From NCBI GenBank assembly GCA_025363585.1, contig JANYDN010000015.1:1-45546 (forward strand): a stretch of 45,546 nt of DNA, read 5' to 3'. The notes beneath the pieces are model-generated. The model saw only the letters and a list, made by a program, of their open reading frames with translations. It did no database searches and was not told the DNA's origin. A program made the position numbers and the translations under genes. Shown here piece after piece: positions 36,123 to 44,700 of this stretch (the stretch's first letter is position 1; the number at the start of each line of letters is the position of its first letter). This DNA comes from Verrucomicrobiota bacterium (GTDB taxonomy: Bacteria; Verrucomicrobiota; Verrucomicrobiia; Limisphaerales; UBA9464).

Positions 36123-38618
36123 ATGAAATCCGGTTACGTGGCCGTCGCGGCCGCAGTGATGGCGGGCGGCGTTGGTTTTTTGGCGGGACAACGGCATGCC
36201 CCGGTTCGCGAGACGGCGGCGGTGCCGACCTACTCCGTGGCTCCCGTTGCCACGGGTTCGGTCGCGGTCGCGGTCGTGCCGACGCTTTCACCGGGCGCGC
36301 GTCCCACCACCAACGCCCGCCGGGACATCGAGGCCGAGATCCGCGCGTTGCTCCACGAACCCGCGCAGCGCCGATGGCTGAAGCTCTCCGACGTCGCGCG
36401 CTCGCTCCGTCCCAGCGAGGTGCCGGCCGCGCTCGAACTCGCCGACCGCCTTCTCCCGATGCAGTGGCGCGACCAATTCAAGTACCAGGCGATCGAGAAC
36501 TGGGCGCTCCAGGATCCCCAGGCGGTGCTGCAATTCGCGGCCGGATTCAAAGCCCGCTCGGAGCGGGTCAACGCGTGGCGCGAGGCGGTCAAGGAACTCG
36601 CGCGCCGCGACCCGCGCGCCGCCCAGACGTGGCTCGACGCGTTGCCCGCCGCCGCCGACCGGCGCGAGTTGCTGCCCCAGTTGCTTTCCGGCCTCGCTGA
36701 GACGGATCCGAAAGGCGCGCTCGAACGCCTCAACTCGCTCCCCGTCGGCCAGCGCCGCGCCGCGCGGCAGGCGCTGATCCAATCGATCGCCGAGTCCGAC
36801 CCGATGCAGGCCGCGAAGCTCGCCTTGGCCGAGGGCGGGTCCGCGGGCGGCATGCGCTACGGCGGCGACGATGGGCTCGCGTCCGTGTTGCAGACGTGGA
36901 TCGGCCAGGATCCGAAGACGGCGTTGGACTGGGTGCGGCAACTGCCCGAGGGCGCGCGCAAACGCCGGGCGGTGCGCGACACGATGCAACAGATGGCGTT
37001 TCAGGATCCGAAGGTGGCCGTCGATTTGCTGGACCAATTGCCGCGCGGCGCCGAACGCGAGGCAACGATCCAGAACGTCTTCCAGGGATTCGCGGGCAAG
37101 GATCCCGACGCGGCCCGCGCGGCGTTGCAACGCATCGCCGATCCCAACGACCGTTCGGCCGCCGAGATGGGGCTGGCGCAGGATCTCGCCAGCTCGGATC
37201 CGGCCGCCGCGGCGGAGCTGTTGAGCTCGATGAAATCGCCGCGCGCGGACCGCGTGTGGGCTTTCCAAAACGTCGCGACGGAATTCGCGCAGAAGGATCC
37301 GAAGGCGGCGATGGCGTGGGTGCAATCGCTGCCGCAGGGTCCGGCCCGCACGCAGGCCATGGCGGGGGCAATCAGTGGCATGGTGGAAACCGATCCACAG
37401 GGAGCGGGCGCGCTGGCGATGCAAATGCCGATGGGCGAGGGGCGCAACACCGCGGTGCAGGCATTGCTCCAGCGATGGACCGCGCAGGATCCCGATGGCG
37501 CGCTGGCATGGGCCAAACAACTTCCGGCGGAATCCCTGAAGCGCGAGTCACTCCAGACGCTGGTGTGGCAAATGGGCGAGATGGATCCGAAACAACTCGC
37601 CGGCTTTTTCGCGGGATTGCCGGCGGGCGAATCGCAGCGGCAATTGCTCGGCGATCTCGCGGGACGCTGGGCGGATACCGACACCGAGGCCGCCGTGGCG
37701 TGGGCCCGCCAATTGCCCGAGGGCAAGACCCGCGACTCCGCGATGGAACGCGTCACCCACCAGTGGTCGATGCAGGATCCGGAGGCGGCCGGCACCTACG
37801 CGAAAGACCTGCCGCCCGGGCAGGCCCGCGACCAACTTCTTTCGACGGTCGCCGACCGTTGGAGCAACACGGATCCCGACAAGGCGGCGGAGTTCGCGAT
37901 GGGACTCACCGGAAAGGCGAGGGGAGATATGCTGCGGAGCGTCGTCGGCAACTGGGTCGCGCGCGATCCCCAGGAAGCGCTGAAATTCATCGGCGCGCTT
38001 CCCGGCGATGTGGGCCGCGATCCGTTGTACGAGCCGATCGCCTCGCGTTGGGCCGCGACGGATCCCGCGGCCGCCATCGCGTGGGCCCAGGGCTTGCCGG
38101 AAGGCGAGGGTCGTTCCACGGCGATCGCAAGCGCGCTCGGGACTTGGGCCAGCCAATCGCCGCAGGAGGCCGCGCAGTTCGTCTCGGGCTTGCCGGCGGG
38201 GCCCGCAAAGGAAGGCGCCGTGTCCTCGATGATGGGCACGTACGCCCAGGCCGACCCGCGTGCCGCCGCCCAATGGATCGCGGGGTTTCCCGAAGGCACC
38301 ATGCGCGACAACGCCCAGACCACGCTGGTGTCGCAGTGGTCGCGGGAGGATCCCGCCGCGACGGCGACGTGGCTGAACGGGCTGTCCGAAAGCGAGTCCC
38401 GGCAGTCGGCGATCTCCGCGTTCGTGGGACAGATGTCGAACCAGGAACCCGAGGTGGCGTGGACGTGGGCCGGCGCGATCGCCGACGACAACCAGCGCGT
38501 GTCGCAACTCGAGAACGCCGCGCGGAATTGGCTCCGGGTGGATCCGGCACGCGCGACCGCCGCGATCCAATCGAGCGGGTTGTCTCCCGAAGTCATCGCC
38601 CGCCTGCTGAAACCCTGA
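36123..38618 (+). CDS. Secreted/lipid-facing alpha-solenoid-like protein of about 22 tandem ~32-aa repeats
   Basis: N-terminal signal/anchor MKSGYVAVAAAVMAGGVGFLAG; repeating 'DPxAAxxWxxxLPxGxxRxxAxxxxxxxWxxx' from about DPQAVLQF to DPARATAAI. Confidence 0.85.
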   Translation: MKSGYVAVAAAVMAGGVGFLAGQRHAPVRETAAVPTYSVAPVATGSVAVAVVPTLSPGARPTTNARRDIEAEIRALLHEPAQRRWLKLSDVARSLRPSEVPAALELADRLLPMQWRDQFKYQAIENWALQDPQAVLQFAAGFKARSERVNAWREAVKELARRDPRAAQTWLDALPAAADRRELLPQLLSGLAETDPKGALERLNSLPVGQRRAARQALIQSIAESDPMQAAKLALAEGGSAGGMRYGGDDGLASVLQTWIGQDPKTALDWVRQLPEGARKRRAVRDTMQQMAFQDPKVAVDLLDQLPRGAEREATIQNVFQGFAGKDPDAARAALQRIADPNDRSAAEMGLAQDLASSDPAAAAELLSSMKSPRADRVWAFQNVATEFAQKDPKAAMAWVQSLPQGPARTQAMAGAISGMVETDPQGAGALAMQMPMGEGRNTAVQALLQRWTAQDPDGALAWAKQLPAESLKRESLQTLVWQMGEMDPKQLAGFFAGLPAGESQRQLLGDLAGRWADTDTEAAVAWARQLPEGKTRDSAMERVTHQWSMQDPEAAGTYAKDLPPGQARDQLLSTVADRWSNTDPDKAAEFAMGLTGKARGDMLRSVVGNWVARDPQEALKFIGALPGDVGRDPLYEPIASRWAATDPAAAIAWAQGLPEGEGRSTAIASALGTWASQSPQEAAQFVSGLPAGPAKEGAVSSMMGTYAQADPRAAAQWIAGFPEGTMRDNAQTTLVSQWSREDPAATATWLNGLSESESRQSAISAFVGQMSNQEPEVAWTWAGAIADDNQRVSQLENAARNWLRVDPARATAAIQSSGLSPEVIARLLKP

Positions 38619-38640
38619 GCCGCGACGTGCCCCCAACACC

Positions 38641-38811
38641 GTGGGCGGCGGCGGCCCGCGCCACCGGTTCGCAAGTCGGGAGTTCTCTCCGGCGCCGGCT
38701 TTCCAAAGGCTATTCGTCGAAAGTGACGGCGGGCCGCCATCACCCACGAAGGTTGAGGCATGCCGAGCGAAGCCGACCTGCGGAAGTGACGGCAGGGCCG
38801 CCGTCAACCAC
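38641..38811. repeat. REP family 1 cluster (38641-38664 +, 38723-38747 -, 38786-38811 -)
   Basis: gtgggcggcggcggcccgcgccacc; gtgacggcgggccgccatcacccac; gtgacggcagggccgccgtcaaccac. Confidence 0.85.
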
Positions 38812-38824
38812 CTTGGCCTCGTCG

Positions 38825-39994
38825 TCACGCCACCGGGCCCGCCGGGTGTCCCAGCGCGTCCGAGGCCGCGAGGAATTTGCCCAGGCTTTCCGTCGTCACC
38901 ATTCCCACCACGCGTCCGTCCTCGACGACGAGGATCGTCGTCATACCGTCCGTGGAAGTTTGGATCGCGCGTGCCACCGAGCCGAGCGAGGCGTTCGGTG
39001 AAACGATGCCGACTTCCGAACGGGACACGGCGCGCATCGTGTCACGCACGGCGGTCCCGGGTCCCGAGCCGCGCAGGGCCGGAATCAGGTCCTCGTATCG
39101 AAGCAACCCCAAGAGTTCGCCCCGCGCGACGACGGGAAAATCGCGCTGGGTGCCGGCCGAAGCCAACCGCAAGGCGTCGGCCAGGGTGTCGAAGGGATCG
39201 AGCACGGCGAAACCGGTGACCATCGCGGCGCGGACGACGGTGTCCACGCGCGCGGCGGCGGCTTCGCGCCCGGCCCCGATCCAGATGAAGATCGCGATGA
39301 AGAACAGCAGGTTGCCGGCGTGCTGGAAGAGGCCCGCCGCGGCGAAAAGGACCGCCATGACGCGTCCGACGAATGCCGCGATCCGCGTGGCCCGGGCACG
39401 GTCGCCACGCCACGAGAGCACCGCGCGCAGGACGCGGCCGCCGTCCATGGGGAAGGCGGGGAGAAGGTTGAACAGCAGCAGGTAGATGTTCGCCGCGAGC
39501 AGGAAAGTGGGCAGGTCTCCCTGGAGCCCGTCGAGGTCGAGACCGCCGGCCGGCGCCGGAAAGCGCCACAGCAGCAGCGCGGTGAACGCGGCGATCACCA
39601 CGTTGACCGCGGGACCGGCGAGGGCGATGAGCAATTCCTGGCGCGGGGTGTTCCCGGTGCTTTCCATGCGCGCGACGCCGCCGATCGGGAGGAGCGTGAC
39701 ATCGTGCGTGCGGATGCCGAACCGGCGGGCCATGAGGATGTGCCCGAATTCGTGGAGCAACACGCAGGCGAACAACGCGAGCAACGCCGCCGCCGCGTGA
39801 ACCGCCGCCGTTGGATCGCCCGCTTCCTTCCAGGCCGAATACGCCCAGAACGCGATCCAGGGCAGGAACGTCAGGTGCAGGCGCACCTGGATCCCGAACA
39901 ACCGGCCGATACGGAAGGACCACGACACGGAATCAACATGCCCCGCGCGCGTGGCGAGCGCAAAAGGGGAGTGTGCACCGGCTTGTTCGGGCAT
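38825..39994 (-). CDS. Site-2 protease family (M50) metalloprotease with C-terminal CBS domains
   Basis: 'LLHEFGHILMARRFGIRTHDVTLLPIGGVARME', 'LLFNLLPAFPMDGGRVLRA', then two CBS-like segments; start placed at MPEQAGAHS. Confidence 0.92.
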   Translation of the reverse strand: MPEQAGAHSPFALATRAGHVDSVSWSFRIGRLFGIQVRLHLTFLPWIAFWAYSAWKEAGDPTAAVHAAAALLALFACVLLHEFGHILMARRFGIRTHDVTLLPIGGVARMESTGNTPRQELLIALAGPAVNVVIAAFTALLLWRFPAPAGGLDLDGLQGDLPTFLLAANIYLLLFNLLPAFPMDGGRVLRAVLSWRGDRARATRIAAFVGRVMAVLFAAAGLFQHAGNLLFFIAIFIWIGAGREAAAARVDTVVRAAMVTGFAVLDPFDTLADALRLASAGTQRDFPVVARGELLGLLRYEDLIPALRGSGPGTAVRDTMRAVSRSEVGIVSPNASLGSVARAIQTSTDGMTTILVVEDGRVVGMVTTESLGKFLAASDALGHPAGPVA

Positions 39995-40067
39995 TGGGTT
40001 TCGTTCGGGAAGCGACCGCGCGCGCGTTCGTGACGGCGGCGATCCTTCCCGGTAGCGTCGGCGCCCG

Positions 40068-41477
40068 ATGCGCAAGACCCGGATCATCGCCACGCTCGGA
40101 CCCGCCACGGAGTCCCCCGAAATGCTCGGCCGCATGATCGCCGCCGGCGTCGACATTTTCCGGTTGAACATGAGCCACGCGACCCACGAGTGGGTGCGTC
40201 GCGTCGTGCCGGACATCCGCCGGATCGGCCGTGTTTCCGGCCGGATCCCCGGCATCCTCATGGACACGCAGGGACCGTCGATCCGGACGGGCGATCTCCC
40301 CGGACGCATCCCGTTGGCCGTCGGCGAACGGTTCGTCTTCACCATTGGCGCCGCCGTGCTTCCCGCCGGGACGAAGGGGACGAGCGTGAACTACGACGGC
40401 TTCGCGGGCGACGTCCGCGCGGGCGACACGCTGATCGTCGACAATGGCGAGATGAAAATGCGCGTCGTCGCCACCCACGCGGACCGCGTCGATTGCGAGA
40501 TCCTCACCGAGGGCAGCATCGGGAGCCGGCGCCACATCAATCTTCCCGGCGTCCGCGTGAGCCTGCCCGCGCTCACCGAAAAGGACCGCGAGGACGTGCG
40601 GCTCGGGGTGGAGCTCGGCGTCGATTACATCGCGCTCAGCTTCGTCCGGGAGCCGGCCGACATCGCGCTGCTGCGCGCCTGCCTGCACGGGACCTCGCGG
40701 CCGCCGCTGATCGTCGCGAAGATCGAGCACCAGTTCGCCGTGGACAACTTCGAGGCGATCGCGCGCGAGTCCGACGCGGTGATGGTCGCCCGCGGCGACC
40801 TCGGCATCGAGTGTCCCTACGAGGAACTCCCGATCATCCAGCGGCGCATCGTGAAGACCTGCCAGCGCATCGGGCTGCCGGTGATCGTGGCGACGCACAT
40901 GCTGGAAAGCATGATCGAGAACCCGTTGCCGACGCGGGCGGAAGTCACCGACGTGGCGAACGCGGTCTTCGAGCAGGCGGACGCCATCATGCTGAGCGGC
41001 GAGACGACGGTGGGGCGGCAGCCGTTGTCGTGCGTCGAGGTGATGGACAAGATCGCCCGACGCATCGAGCGCAGCGGCGGCGCGGGGTACCATTCGGAGG
41101 CCGAGCTGACGCAGCCGCGCCAGAAGCTTGTCCGGAGCGCCGTGATGCTGGCGGACCAATTGCGGGCGGCGGCGATCCTCGTGTTCACGCGGAGCGGAAA
41201 AATGGCGCGGTACACGAGTTGGCTCCGGCCGGCGTTTTCCCCCATCTACGCGTTCTGCGACCGGGAGTCGTTGGCGGCGCAATTGGTGTTGCTCCGTGGC
41301 GTCACGCCCCTGGTGATGCCGTTGTGCGTCGACGACGCCGAGGCCTCGGTGGAGGGCGCGATCCATCGCCTCCTTTCGTTGCGGCTTCTGAAACGCGGCG
41401 ACACAGTCGCCATCCTCGTTCCGAACGCGACGTCCCAGGACCGCGAGGTGGACTCGGTGAAGATGCGCGTCGTCTGA
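40068..41477 (+). CDS. pyk: Pyruvate kinase
   Basis: 'RKTRIIATLGPATESPEML..MIAAGVDIFRLNMSHA', 'MVARGDLGIECPYEELPIIQRRIVKTCQRIGLPVIVATHMLESMIENPLPTRAEVTDVANAVFEQADAIMLSGETTVG'. Confidence 0.97.
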   Translation: MRKTRIIATLGPATESPEMLGRMIAAGVDIFRLNMSHATHEWVRRVVPDIRRIGRVSGRIPGILMDTQGPSIRTGDLPGRIPLAVGERFVFTIGAAVLPAGTKGTSVNYDGFAGDVRAGDTLIVDNGEMKMRVVATHADRVDCEILTEGSIGSRRHINLPGVRVSLPALTEKDREDVRLGVELGVDYIALSFVREPADIALLRACLHGTSRPPLIVAKIEHQFAVDNFEAIARESDAVMVARGDLGIECPYEELPIIQRRIVKTCQRIGLPVIVATHMLESMIENPLPTRAEVTDVANAVFEQADAIMLSGETTVGRQPLSCVEVMDKIARRIERSGGAGYHSEAELTQPRQKLVRSAVMLADQLRAAAILVFTRSGKMARYTSWLRPAFSPIYAFCDRESLAAQLVLLRGVTPLVMPLCVDDAEASVEGAIHRLLSLRLLKRGDTVAILVPNATSQDREVDSVKMRVV

Positions 41478-41500
41478 CGTCGAACCCTTCCGTCGAGACC

Positions 41501-41650
41501 GTGGGTGACGGCGGCCCTGCCGTCACCGTCTGGAGGGTTGATGTCCGTGTCCTTGGGATTCCCAAGGCATTCACGTTCCAGTGAGTGGTTACGATGGTCA
41601 GCAATGAGTGCTCGGCTCGCACCAGTGGCGGCAGGGTCGCCGTCACCCAC
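41501..41650. repeat. REP family 1 inverted pair (41501-41526 +, 41625-41650 -)
   Basis: gtgggtgacggcggccctgccgtcac ... gtggcggcagggtcgccgtcacccac. Confidence 0.88.
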
Positions 41651-41674
41651 CCTCGTTCCGGTCGGGCCGCCCCA

Positions 41675-41708
41675 CGAAAAAACGCCCGGAACCGAAGTTC
41701 CGGGCGTT
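41675..41708 (-). terminator. Intrinsic terminator of the downstream-reading LamG gene
   Basis: Reverse strand AACGCCCGGAAC-TTCG-GTTCCGGGCGTTTTTTCG: perfect 12-bp stem, UUCG tetraloop, T-tract. Confidence 0.9.
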
Positions 41709-41728
41709 CTCGTGTGGCTTGCGGGAGC

Positions 41729-44700
41729 TCAGTGCGCCACGCGGTAGAAAGCGCCGTCGCCCGCCGCGTTGATCGTGAACGGGGCCTGGGTGGCGCCGGC
41801 CACGTTCGACCACGGTCCATCGAGGCTCGCCGCCGATTGCAACACGCCGGTCGACCAGACCAGTTCCGTGCTGCCGTCGGCCTGCGGGCGGACGGTGATC
41901 TTCACCGGTCCGTTGGTGCTGTCGAAGCTCGATCCGTAGACCTTGCCGACATGATAGATGCTCCACGCCTCGAACGGCGTGAGCACGCGGCGCCAGATGC
42001 CGATGTCGTCGAGATCGGCCTCGCCGGTCTCCGGATATTGGCCGGTGGGATCCTGGCCGATGTTCGCCGGATCGCCGGTGTCGAGATCGCCGCTCCCGGT
42101 GTCGGGCCGCGAGTCGATCTCCTCGCCGTCAAGGTAGGTGATGCCCTTGCCGGCGCGGTCGAAGGTGTGGACGAGGTGGTGCCACTCGCCATTGTTGATG
42201 GAGCCGTCGGGACCGTAGATGTCCGCACCACCCAGACTCCAGGACCAGCCGCCGAGTTGGTAGCTCGGAGCGAAGGTGAAGCCCGGGTTGCTGTAGGAAC
42301 CCTGCGCGTTGCAAAGGAACGGCAGGTCGCCGGACTTCGACCCCGCCGGCAGTCGGACCCAGTACGCCACCGAGAAGTTCACGCCGGTGCCGAAGTTCAG
42401 GTCGGTGGGCGTTCCCAGCGTCAGGTAGTTGAAGGTGCTCGCGTCGGCGTCGGTGCTGTAGTGCAGCGCCTTGGCGCCGATGACGCCCTGGATCAGCGTC
42501 GGCGTGCCGACGGCGGTGGCATTGTTGCCGCGACCCGACGAGTCCTTGAAGTCCGCGTCGAAGTTCAGGTGCAGGATGAGGCTGTCCGAGATGTTCGCGA
42601 ACACCGGCTCCGGAACCACGGTGACGAGGGCCGGATCGCTGGTCGTCTTGGCGATCGAGTTGGACGCCTCGAGGCGGTAGGTGCCGCCGTCCACGAAGTC
42701 GAGGTTCGCCAGCGTGAGCGTCTCGTTCGTCGCCTTGGGCACCGCGGTGCCGTTCTTGGTCCACTGCAACTTCAGCGGCTGCGTGCCTTCGACGGTCGCG
42801 CTGAGCGTCGCGGAGAGTCCGACCGCCTGCGTGACCGGGATCGGTTGGTCGAGGAACACCGGCGCCGTGTCGGTGCCGTACAGCGCCGTGTTGTAGTGCT
42901 TCGCGATCTGGTCCGCCGTGAGCACCTTCGAGTAGTACGCGACCTCCGCGATCTGACCCTTCCAGAACTGGTGGACCGCGCCGTCGTTGTTGCGGCCGCC
43001 GATGACGAAGGGCCCGGAAACGTTCCGGACGTAGTCGCCGAAGGGTCCGTCGATGAATTTGCCGTTCAGATAGAACGAGATGCCGGAGGAATCGGCGACG
43101 ATGACGAGGTGCGCCCAATGGTCGGACCGGACCGTGCCCATCGAGAGGTAGTAGAAATTGAAGTTGTCGTTGTTGCCGTTGATTCCCCACCACTCGTCGC
43201 CGGTGGTCTTGAGGAAACCGTAGCCACGACCACTGCCGTTCGAGATCGAGAACGACGACAACGGGGTGAGTTCCGTGCCCGAGTCGGTCGTCTTGGCCCA
43301 GGCCTCGACCGTCCAGTTGGTCTTGGCGTTCAGGATCGGCGAGTACGGGACGCGCCCGTAGCTAGCGGTGCCGTCGAAGGTCGCGGACTTGCCCGTGCCC
43401 GAGTGGAGCACGCCGGGGCCGCCGGGAACCACCGTCGCACCCACGTAGACGCCATCATGGCGTCCGAGCGAATCGAACAGGGTGCCGGTGCCGGTCTCCG
43501 CGAGCCGCCACCAGGCCTCCGGGCCGTCGGTGACGATCGACGCCTCGTAGCTGCCCGCCGCGGGGCTCGCGACCGTCACCGTCACGGGGTCGCTGGTCGC
43601 GGTGCCCGCGGAATTGCTCACCACGACGGTGTAGGAACCCGTGTCGGTCGGGGCGACCGAACCCACCGTATAAGTCGCGCCGGTCGCGCCGGGAATCGGG
43701 TCCGTGTTTTTCTTCCACGCGTAGGAAAGCCGTCCGCCGGTCGCAACCACCGAGAGCGTCAGCGTGCCGCCGGGGTACACCGTCCGTCCCGACGGCGGCG
43801 AGGTGATTGCCGGCGCCGTCAACTGTACCACCGACACCGTCGCCGGCAGGCTCGTGACCGAGCCCGACCCGTTGGAGACGATCACGTCGTACGAGCCGGC
43901 GTCCCCGAGGGCCGCCGGGGTCTTGGTGAACGTGGCCGAGGTGGCCCCGCCCACCGGCACGGTGTTGTGGCGCCATTGGTACGCCAGGTTCGGCGTGCCG
44001 CCGGCGTCGACCGTCAGGGTGATGGTCTCTCCGACGCTGATGTCGGTCGCGGGCGAGGCGGGATCCACGAAGACCTGCGGCGCGATGCCACCCACGGCCG
44101 CGGCGTACTGGGTGAACAATTCGCCGAGGGACAACGCGCGGTTGAAAATCGCGACCTCGTCGATCGAACCGACGAACGTGTTGGTCGAGGCGGCGTCGTT
44201 GCCGATGCGCCACTCGGTGTCGAACGGTTGGGAGACGTGGGTGACGTCGAAGTTGTTCGCGTAGTTGAAAGCCGTGCCGTCGTGGGTCACCAGCGTGGCG
44301 ACGTCGTTCTGGACGGAGAGCGCGACGTAGACCCATTTGTTTTGCGGCACCACGAGGCTGCTCTTGAAGTTGGCCGCCAAACCGACGTCGTTCCAGTTGT
44401 ACGCGAGCCCGTTCGGGTCGTTGCTGTCGAACTTCAATCCCGCGATGGTGTTGTCCGAGCGCGTGAAAACGATGCCCACATCCTTGGCCTCCACGGCGTC
44501 GGCGTGCACCCACGCCGTGACCGTGACGGTGTTGGTCTTGAGGTTGAGCGCGGGGAGCGTGACGTAGCCATCGGTCCCGTTCAGCGCGACCGATTTGTTG
44601 CCGGCGGGGAAGCCCGGGAATCCGGCGCCGCTGGGGCCGCTTTGGCCGGGGTTGGATCCGTAGACGTAGCTGCCGTCGCCGTCGGTGCCGAGCGTGCCCG

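Noticed and set aside
38641-38811. Possible CRISPR-like spacing of family 1 repeats
   Set aside because: Repeats are in mixed orientation, palindromic, few and irregularly spaced; no cas genes nearby.
42599-42625. 'VVPEPVFANI' in the LamG protein as a PEP-CTERM signal
   Set aside because: It is internal, not at the C-terminus, and lacks a following transmembrane segment plus Arg cluster.
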